From Treponema sp. (GTDB lineage: Bacteria; Spirochaetota; Spirochaetia; Treponematales; Breznakiellaceae): a stretch of DNA of 11,065 bases. Location of the stretch: NCBI GenBank assembly GCA_031258265.1, contig JAIRNB010000265.1, positions 1-11,065 on the forward strand, written 5' to 3'. The notes under the pieces are model-generated. The model worked only from the letters and a program-made list of their open reading frames with translations. It was not told where the DNA came from and ran no database searches. The position numbers were made by a program, and so were the translations under genes. Shown one piece after another: positions 6,649-11,065 of this stretch; within the stretch, counting starts at the first letter, position 1, and each line of letters begins with the position of its first letter.

Positions 6649-8034
6649 TTAATCCGCCACGGGCATCCCGGTTGTTTGGATTACACCCCTTCTTTCGATC
6701 AATTCTTTTCTGATCTTATCGTACAGCGCCTCCTCCAATTTATAGAACAACAGCAGGGCGGTCACGCACAGCATACAGACGATTGGAACATACAGGTAAC
6801 TGAGCCTGATCATCCTCAGCGAGGATTCCGTCTGGACGGCGTTGGCTATATAATTCCCATAGGTAAGCAGCAGCGCCGCAATGGCGTTGCCCAGTCCCAT
6901 GCCGACCTTTACGCCGAAGCTTGCGGCTGAGAATACCAAGCCTTCCGCCCGGATGCCGGATTTCCATTCGCCGTATTCCACTGTATCCGCCAGCAGGGAG
7001 TATATAAGGGGGGTCCCGGCGCCTGAACCCATGTAACCGAATAGGGCCCCGGTGAACATCAGGGGGACGCTGTAGCTTCCTCCGAAGGCGATCACTATCA
7101 GGCCGAAGATGCTGGTCAGATTGGCGGCGATATACGTCTTTTTCTTCCCTAATAATCTTGTAAAAACCGGCGCAAGCGTTATTCCGAGAAGCGAGCAGAA
7201 TGCGCTGACCGCCATGAATATGGGAGCGAGGGAGGGCTGTTGCAGGTTATACCGGAAAAAATATACCGCCGTGGACTGCTGCATCGTCATTCCGATCCAG
7301 GTAACCATGTTGATAACCAGGAGTATCCACCAGGGCCGGTTACTGGTGATGGCCTTAAGGCTGTCCTTCAGCCTGGGTTTTGCCTTGTTTTCGATGACTA
7401 CCCTTTCCTTAACGCTGGAGAAGGTAAACAGCCACAGGACCACCGAAACGGTTCCGATGAGGCCCGCGGTGAAAAGAAAACCCCTGGCCGGATCCCCCCG
7501 GCCAAGCCGGTTTACCAGGTTCATGGTTAACAGGGTGACGGCCATGGTTCCGAGGATGGCGAGGAACATCCGATACGAATTCAACACCGTCCGCTCGTGG
7601 GAGTTTTCCGTCATCCGGGGAAGTACGGCGGCCGTCGGCAGATTAATGGCTGTGTAAATGATGTCGTATAGGAAATAGGTTGCAAAGGCCCAGATTATTT
7701 TACCGGTCACGGAAGTTCCGGCGGAAGAGAACAGCAATACTACCGCGACACCGTAGGGAATGGCAAACCACAGGAAATACGGCCGGCACTTACCCCATTT
7801 CGACTTCGTCTTGTCTATAACGATTCCCATAAGGGGATCGTTGATCCCGTCCCATATCCGCATCGTAAAAAGGATCACGCTGATGGCCGCCGTAGGGATT
7901 CCGACGACATCGGTATAGAAATACATCAAATACAGCGAGACCAGGCTAAAGGTGAAGTTAGAAGCCGTTCCGCCCAGGCCGTATGCGATCCTTTCCTTCA
8001 GGCCGACGGTTTTTGCCCCGGATTCCGCTAACAT
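6649..8034 (-). CDS. GPH-family sugar:cation symporter (MFS, MelB/XynB-like)
   Basis: This is a 461-residue inner-membrane transporter of the glycoside-pentoside-hexuronide:cation symporter family, with about 12 hydrophobic segments. The family signature is clear: KERIAYGLGGTASNF at 13-27, then RIWDGINDPLMGIVIDKTKS (59-78) with WGKCRPY (80-86). Asp62 and Asp66 match the paired aspartates that bind the coupling cation in MelB. A central cytoplasmic loop (about 215-235, VKERVVIENKAKPRLKDSLK) separates the two halves. It is the only sugar permease in the operon, so it probably brings in the glycoside handled by the enzymes encoded around it. The start at 8034 has a full AAGGAGGT 6 bases upstream, and the gene follows the TIM-barrel gene after 42 bases. 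Uptake of an intact glycoside is inferred from context. Confidence 0.93.
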   Translation of the reverse strand: MLAESGAKTVGLKERIAYGLGGTASNFTFSLVSLYLMYFYTDVVGIPTAAISVILFTMRIWDGINDPLMGIVIDKTKSKWGKCRPYFLWFAIPYGVAVVLLFSSAGTSVTGKIIWAFATYFLYDIIYTAINLPTAAVLPRMTENSHERTVLNSYRMFLAILGTMAVTLLTMNLVNRLGRGDPARGFLFTAGLIGTVSVVLWLFTFSSVKERVVIENKAKPRLKDSLKAITSNRPWWILLVINMVTWIGMTMQQSTAVYFFRYNLQQPSLAPIFMAVSAFCSLLGITLAPVFTRLLGKKKTYIAANLTSIFGLIVIAFGGSYSVPLMFTGALFGYMGSGAGTPLIYSLLADTVEYGEWKSGIRAEGLVFSAASFGVKVGMGLGNAIAALLLTYGNYIANAVQTESSLRMIRLSYLYVPIVCMLCVTALLLFYKLEEALYDKIRKELIERRGVIQTTGMPVAD

Positions 8035-8076
8035 AAAAATACCTCCTTATCCTTTTATAAACCTCCGGCCCTTTGA

Positions 8077-9054
8077 CTATGACAGCCCGAGGTATTTTTT
8101 CTCCATCCTGAGATGCCGCCGCAGTTGTTCCATGATGTCGTTCGGTCCGTGATGATGCCCGGCGTACTCGCTCATAATATATCCCTCGAAGCCCGATTCC
8201 TTAACAATGGAGAGGATCTTGTCGTAGGGGATACTGCTGTCAAAATCGTTCTCGTCGATATAGAAAAACTTGCTGTGCATATAGGGCACGTAGGGCATCA
8301 TTTTCTTTAGCCCCTTTAAATCGGCGGCCTTTAGTCCCAGGGCAAAGCAGCCGATAAGCAATTCCATGTCCGTATCGGTCCCGCCCATTTTTTTCACATT
8401 CCCCGCGATTTGTTCGTTGGTCTCTCCGTTTTTAAAGGCGTCCGTCAGGTACTGCACGATATGCCCGCTTGCCCCCAGCTCCAGGGCGTCTTCAATCAAC
8501 TGCTTGTGCGGTCTTTCCTGATACGAGCCAAAGTCCGGTATCAGGCAGACATAGGGGGAACCGGATTTGACAATGACATGATAGTATTCCTGCATGAGCG
8601 GGGATTCAAAGACCCTCGGGAAATGCACCTCCATGCCCACTTTTACGCCGTAGTCTTCCGCATAGGGGATGATCCGCTCGAATACCTGCGGGCTGAGCAT
8701 CTCCTGGGACCGCATGATGGGGCACCCGAATTTTTTCGCGTACCGGAGGTCATTTAAGGCCGAATCAAATATTTCCTCCTGGTTTAATTCCCTGTCCGAT
8801 CTCATACCCTTATCGACATAGGAGCCAAAGCTTACAGGCTTTACCTTATGCTTTTCGCATAATTGCAGAAAAGAATCGATAAAAGCGTCGGACGGCCAGG
8901 GATGCCCGGCGATCATCTGCGGCGCGACAATCTCAAATCCGTCAGAGCCCAGTTCGGCGACTTTCGCCAGGCAATCCTCCAATGTGTATTTGTATGTGTA
9001 ATATTCATTCGTAAAACAATACAGGGATACACCCAGTCTGATTTTACTGTTCAT
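8077..9054 (-). CDS. TIM-barrel protein, probable C-glycoside deglycosidase alpha subunit (DgpC/DfgA/CarC-like)
   Basis: This 325-residue protein belongs to the sugar phosphate isomerase/epimerase (xylose-isomerase-like, AP endonuclease 2 fold) superfamily. The barrel begins IRLGVSLYCFTNEYYTYKYT (5-24). The four expected metal ligands all stand at strand ends: Glu142 in GMEVH, Asp174 in LIPDFGSY, His260 in YMHSKFFY and Glu296 in IMSEYAGHHH. His144, two residues after the first ligand, is a good candidate for the catalytic base, since deglycosidase alpha subunits are thought to use a histidine near the Mn ion. The direct neighbour is a DUF6379 protein, the known beta partner; its stop codon is 15 bases upstream and abuts the GAGGAGGT ribosome site of this gene (9061-9068), so the two are probably made in step as a complex. 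A plain isomerase is the alternative if the partner call is wrong. Confidence 0.85.
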   Translation of the reverse strand: MNSKIRLGVSLYCFTNEYYTYKYTLEDCLAKVAELGSDGFEIVAPQMIAGHPWPSDAFIDSFLQLCEKHKVKPVSFGSYVDKGMRSDRELNQEEIFDSALNDLRYAKKFGCPIMRSQEMLSPQVFERIIPYAEDYGVKVGMEVHFPRVFESPLMQEYYHVIVKSGSPYVCLIPDFGSYQERPHKQLIEDALELGASGHIVQYLTDAFKNGETNEQIAGNVKKMGGTDTDMELLIGCFALGLKAADLKGLKKMMPYVPYMHSKFFYIDENDFDSSIPYDKILSIVKESGFEGYIMSEYAGHHHGPNDIMEQLRRHLRMEKKYLGLS

Positions 9055-9069
9055 GCGGCCACCTCCTCT

Positions 9070-9507
9070 TTAATTCCCGATAACAAGCTGTTTTTTGTCT
9101 TTTACCGGCACGCGCAGGAAGCTTTGGGTTTCTTCCCTGAACATATATGTTTCCCGGCGCACCATGGATACTTCCACTTCGTGGCTGCCGGGTTGCAAGC
9201 CGTCTTTTTTTTCCACATACAGTTCAGCCTTATCAAGGACATTCCACCATTCGGAATACAGGACGGGCAGTTCCGATATTTTGAAACGCTTGTTGTTGAT
9301 GCAAAAATCAATGTCCTTTGGGTCAACCACGATACCGTCCACCTTTAAGTGAAGTTCCTCGATGCACGAAAGGGGGATGCCCCGGTATTTCGGCATCCTG
9401 AGCTTTAAGCTGTAGCCGTGGATTTTGCCGCCTATGGAACAGTTTTGAAACCCGTCCTCGCAAATAAAGTACTTGTCGTATTTTGCAAACCAGACGCGCA
9501 TCAGCAT
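9070..9507 (-). CDS. DUF6379/CGDB-type protein, probable C-glycoside deglycosidase beta subunit (DgpB/DfgB/CarB-like)
   Basis: This is a 145-residue soluble protein without signal peptide or membrane segment, rich in alternating beta-strand patterns as expected for the beta-sandwich of this family. Landmarks are GYSLKLRMPKYRGIPLSCIE (31-50), then LHLKVDGIVVDP (52-63), a conserved tryptophan pair (Trp87, Trp88), AELYVEKKDGL (94-104) and PGSHEVEVSMVRR (106-118). I recognise the RxPxYRGIPLS...DG...PG.HEVEV layout from C-glycoside deglycosidase beta subunits, which wrap the TIM-barrel alpha subunit and are needed for activity. The ATG at 9507 has GGGAGGT 6 bases upstream and is preferred to the ATG two codons later. 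The next gene encodes the probable alpha subunit. The family call rests on remembered motif layout and context, not on a search. Confidence 0.8.
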   Translation of the reverse strand: MLMRVWFAKYDKYFICEDGFQNCSIGGKIHGYSLKLRMPKYRGIPLSCIEELHLKVDGIVVDPKDIDFCINNKRFKISELPVLYSEWWNVLDKAELYVEKKDGLQPGSHEVEVSMVRRETYMFREETQSFLRVPVKDKKQLVIGN

Positions 9508-9524
9508 AAAAACACCTCCCCTAT

Positions 9525-9540
9525 GCTTAATCTTTTAAGC
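9525..9540. repeat. Hairpin immediately upstream of the DUF6379 gene
   Basis: GCTTAA (9525-9530) and TTAAGC (9535-9540) form a 6-bp stem with a 4-base loop. It ends 4 bases before the Shine-Dalgarno sequence (9520-9514) of the beta-subunit-like gene, within the 115-base gap after the first gene. It may be a processing or stabilising hairpin that adjusts expression of the alpha/beta pair relative to the first gene. No promoter of note is seen in the gap. Confidence 0.4.
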
Positions 9541-9622
9541 TGGCCCGCCCGCAATGCGCCCACATCATGGACAGGCACTGATTAGGCGGCAAAGCCCGAG
9601 TATACGCTCAGGCCGGCGCCGC

Positions 9623-10555
9623 CTACGCCTTGTCCAGGGCGGTGACAATCCTGTTCAGGTTGTTAAAACTGACCTCGATGCTTTCCAATTCCGAAAGCTT
9701 GTTCATCTCGTCCTGCTCGACCAGGAGGCACCTGACATTGCTCTTGACCGCCTGTTTGACAAGCCCTTCGATGTCGAGCATCCCCTCGCCGACTTCCGTG
9801 AATTCCGCCGGGTATTCGGCGGAACAATCGACGATCAACTTGAGGGAAAAGGGGCTGTGGTATTTTTCGAGCAGATTGACGACCGTCACATCCTTCGAAA
9901 CATCCTTGACGTGAAGCAGCTCGCAGCGCCTGTCATATTTTTTCAGAAGCGCCACGGGGTCCTGTCCGGCCCGCTGCGCCCAGAACGCGTCCATCTCCAG
10001 CTTGAGGAATTTCGGATCCGTTTGTTCGAGCAGCAGATCGAGAACGGGCTTGCCGTTCATCAGCTCAAACTCCTGAAAATGGCTGTGGTAATAAAAATTG
10101 AGACCCCTTTTTGAGCATTTTTCACCAAATACATTAAAGCGCTCAACCGCTCTTTTAAGCTGCTCTTCGCTGTTGAATATGCCGAGGGCAAAAACCAGGC
10201 CGCCTTCCGTGCCAAGTTCAAGATGGTATTCAATCATTTCATCGTCCGTCGGCAGCACCTCGGGGCATATATAGCCGGCATTTTTGCAATACTGCTTATA
10301 CGCTTCCTCACTCATAAGATTAAGCCCGACATAGATGCCGGGGCCTTCGTGGGAGGACATCACCTTTAGCCCGCATTTGTTGAGATGCGCCTTAAGTTCC
10401 TTCGCTGGCATAAACATCGTGTCGGGATTGCCCGGATGGCGGATAATCTCCACATACTCGTAGCCAATCGCCGCGATCCTATCAAGCGTGCCTTGAAAAT
10501 CCTTCACTGAAGTGTTTCTTACGGTGTACATGCTCAATCCGATTGGAATGCCCAT
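9623..10555 (-). CDS. Sugar phosphate isomerase/epimerase-like TIM-barrel protein, first gene of the operon
   Basis: This is a 310-residue cytoplasmic protein of the xylose-isomerase-like TIM-barrel superfamily. It begins MGIPIGLSMYTVRN. The predicted metal site is Glu162 in YYHSHFQEF (155-163), Asp189 in LEMDAFWAQRAGQDP (186-200), His215 in LLHVKD (213-218) and Glu280 in VEQD, with VGEGMLDI (255-262) typical of the group. Such enzymes isomerise, epimerise or dehydrate sugars and keto-sugars. It differs clearly from the alpha-subunit-like barrel at 8077-9054. A role in processing the 3-keto-sugar released by C-glycoside cleavage is inferred from position; it could also be a second deglycosidase-like barrel or a hydratase. 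An in-frame ATG at 10612 is rejected because the ATG at 10555 has GGAGG 8 bases upstream and homology begins there, while the longer reading would run through the operator and start at the promoter. Confidence 0.88.
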   Translation of the reverse strand: MGIPIGLSMYTVRNTSVKDFQGTLDRIAAIGYEYVEIIRHPGNPDTMFMPAKELKAHLNKCGLKVMSSHEGPGIYVGLNLMSEEAYKQYCKNAGYICPEVLPTDDEMIEYHLELGTEGGLVFALGIFNSEEQLKRAVERFNVFGEKCSKRGLNFYYHSHFQEFELMNGKPVLDLLLEQTDPKFLKLEMDAFWAQRAGQDPVALLKKYDRRCELLHVKDVSKDVTVVNLLEKYHSPFSLKLIVDCSAEYPAEFTEVGEGMLDIEGLVKQAVKSNVRCLLVEQDEMNKLSELESIEVSFNNLNRIVTALDKA

Positions 10556-10563
10556 TACGCTTC

Positions 10564-10568
10564 CCTCC
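10564..10568 (-). promoter_or_regulatory. Shine-Dalgarno sequence fixing the start of the first operon gene
   Basis: GGAGG (10568-10564, within ACGGAGGGAA) lies 8 bases before the ATG at 10555. It decides between this start and the upstream in-frame ATG at 10612, which has no comparable site and lies at or just upstream of the predicted transcription start. Confidence 0.85.
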
Positions 10569-10587
10569 GTCTGGTTAGATTTATGAA

Positions 10588-10605
10588 TATGCAATCGATT
10601 GCATA
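10588..10605. promoter_or_regulatory. LacI-family operator, 18-bp perfect palindrome
   Basis: TATGCAATCGATTGCATA is perfectly self-complementary and centred on CG (10596-10597), the form expected for LacI-family operators (compare the PurR core GCAAnCGnTTGC). It lies just downstream of the -10 box and about 33 bases before the first start codon, so a bound repressor would block initiation or early elongation. The probable ligand is the LacI-type protein encoded at 4329-5342. I saw no second copy in the window. Confidence 0.85.
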
Positions 10606-10615
10606 AATCCACATC

Positions 10616-10644
10616 AGGATAAACGGCGAAACGGCGTTTGTCAA
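10616..10644 (-). promoter_or_regulatory. Main sigma70-type promoter of the catabolic operon
   Basis: On the minus strand a perfect TTGACA (10644-10639) and TATCCT (10621-10616; 4 of 6) are separated by 17 bases. The expected start is near 10609, giving a leader of about 54 bases that contains the operator palindrome and the GGAGG ribosome site. The spacer contains two direct copies of AAACGGCG on the plus strand (10621-10628 and 10629-10636). Confidence 0.75.
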
Positions 10645-10655
10645 CAAAAATCCTT
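10645..10655 (+). repeat. 11-base direct repeat, left copy
   Basis: CAAAAATCCTT occurs here and again, in the same orientation, at the extreme right end of the window (11055-11065). The two copies bracket about 400 bases of hairpin-rich non-coding DNA. The repeat may extend past the window edge. Confidence 0.45.
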
Positions 10656-10754
10656 CAAAAAATCAGGGAACCGGCGTTTACTTTTTTCGTTTGTTTATGG
10701 GCGCATTTTTGCGTACTCCGCACGCAAAAACCGGGCTTTCCACTCCAATTCCTC

Positions 10755-10775
10755 GGCTTTACCTGCGGTAAAGCC
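10755..10775. repeat. Inverted repeat with 9-bp arms and TGC loop
   Basis: GGCTTTACC and GGTAAAGCC flank TGC. Read from the minus strand the loop is GCA, as in the hairpins at 10813-10825 and 10917-10937. The core ACCTGCGGT is the exact complement of the core ACCGCAGGT of those two. Confidence 0.7.
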
Positions 10776-10884
10776 TCCGGTATTTCCGTTTCAATCCCTT
10801 GCGCAGTGAAAGCAACCGCAGGTTGTTAATTTAACCCCTGTGGCACCGCATAGCGCCAGTAATTTCCCAGTGTTGCACCAATGC

Positions 10885-10904
10885 GGCCAAGCTTTAGCTT
10901 GGCC
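10885..10904. repeat. Inverted repeat with 9-bp arms
   Basis: GGCCAAGCT and AGCTTGGCC flank a 2-base TT. It lies 12 bases from the next hairpin at 10917. Confidence 0.7.
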
Positions 10905-10916
10905 AGGGCGCGCGCG

Positions 10917-10937
10917 GCACAAACCGCAGGTTTGTGC
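10917..10937. repeat. Inverted repeat with 9-bp arms and GCA loop
   Basis: GCACAAACC and GGTTTGTGC flank GCA. It shares the 11-base core AACCGCAGGTT with the smaller hairpin at 10813-10825, while the outer stem differs but stays paired. Confidence 0.7.
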
Positions 10938-10947
10938 TGGAACTAAA

Positions 10948-10965
10948 GCCGGCATCCATGCCGGC
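10948..10965. repeat. Near-perfect palindrome with 8-bp arms
   Basis: GCCGGCAT and ATGCCGGC flank CC. Seven base pairs of the stem are the same as in the inverted repeat at 5410-5436, which suggests a dispersed palindromic element. Confidence 0.6.
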
Positions 10966-11054
10966 CGGCGCAGCCGCGGAAGAAAGCATTAGTCCGGAAC
11001 CGGCACATGGATACCCATGACAAGGCGCCGGAGGGTAAATGCCGATGCCCTGTT

Positions 11055-11065
11055 CAAAAATCCTT
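11055..11065 (+). repeat. 11-base direct repeat, right copy
   Basis: CAAAAATCCTT is identical to 10645-10655. It is the last sequence of the window, so its full extent cannot be seen. Confidence 0.45.

Larger units (their letters stand above)
10656..11065. other. Non-coding stretch rich in short perfect inverted repeats
   Basis: No credible gene is seen on either strand. The stretch contains several perfect inverted repeats: 10706-10730 (TTTTTGCGT/ACGCAAAAA), 10755-10775 (GGCTTTACC/GGTAAAGCC), 10813-10825 (CAACC/GGTTG), 10885-10904 (GGCCAAGCT/AGCTTGGCC), 10917-10937 (GCACAAACC/GGTTTGTGC), 10948-10965 (GCCGGCAT/ATGCCGGC) and 11006-11019 (CATGG/CCATG). Three of them have a three-base loop reading GCA or its complement TGC. 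It could be a cluster of palindromic repeat elements, a structured RNA or a decayed mobile element. Confidence 0.6.

Noticed and set aside
10556..10612. N-terminal extension of the first operon gene to the ATG at 10612
   Set aside because: It would translate through the operator and begin at or upstream of the predicted transcription start; GGAGG points to the ATG at 10555.
10706..10730. Bidirectional terminator from the TTTTTGCGT/ACGCAAAAA inverted repeat
   Set aside because: On either strand the stem is followed by A residues, not T residues, which is the wrong order for an intrinsic terminator.
10790..10805. GTTTCAATCCC, resembling the end of a type I/III CRISPR repeat
   Set aside because: Only one copy is present in the window and there is no regular repeat-spacer pattern.
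10657..10826. Open minus-strand frame of about 55 codons just upstream of the operon promoter
   Set aside because: It lacks a usable start codon and ribosome site and overlaps two of the inverted repeats; at most it is a remnant.
10638..10829. 63-codon plus-strand reading frame
   Set aside because: No ribosome site, no recognisable domain, and it starts inside the promoter of the opposite-strand operon.

Overview
The window holds ten protein genes, all read from the minus strand (right to left as printed), and non-coding DNA with promoters, an operator and inverted repeats. GC content is moderate and Shine-Dalgarno sequences are strong (AAGGAGGT and GGAGG types). With a SigI-like sigma factor and a GPH-type sugar symporter, this suggests an anaerobic, plant-polysaccharide-associated bacterium, such as a gut spirochaete (Treponema-like) or a Firmicute. 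The sequence alone does not settle which.

From the right, in the direction of transcription: a non-coding stretch (about 10645-11065) rich in short perfect inverted repeats; then a sigma70-type promoter (TTGACA, 17-bp spacer, TATCCT; 10616-10644) with an 18-bp perfect palindrome just downstream (10588-10605) that looks like a LacI-family operator. Next come five catabolic genes: a xylose-isomerase-like TIM-barrel protein (9623-10555), a 145-residue C-glycoside deglycosidase beta-subunit-like protein (DUF6379/CGDB type; 9070-9507), a second TIM-barrel protein with a complete Glu/Asp/His/Glu metal site (8077-9054), a GPH-family sugar:cation symporter (6649-8034) and a Gfo/Idh/MocA dehydrogenase (5474-6571). 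A LacI-family repressor gene (4329-5342) follows, with its own near-consensus promoter placed so that its mRNA should be leaderless.

The combination of a Gfo/Idh/MocA oxidoreductase, a DUF6379 protein and an adjacent TIM-barrel protein matches the bacterial C-glycoside cleavage systems (DgpABC of strain PUE, Dfg of Eubacterium cellulosolvens, CarABC). There the oxidoreductase makes the 3-keto sugar of a C-glycoside, and the alpha/beta complex then breaks the carbon-carbon glycosidic bond. I read the locus as a self-contained, LacI-controlled import and C-deglycosylation (or closely related 3-keto-glycoside) operon. This is the most interesting content of the window.

To the left is a compact, translationally coupled four-gene ABC transporter of the Dpp/Opp/Nik class (dppB, dppC, dppD, dppF; 543-4168). 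It has both permeases and both ATPases but no solute-binding protein in view. At the left edge is the N-terminal 107 codons of a SigI-like sigma factor (1-321), whose end lies outside the window.
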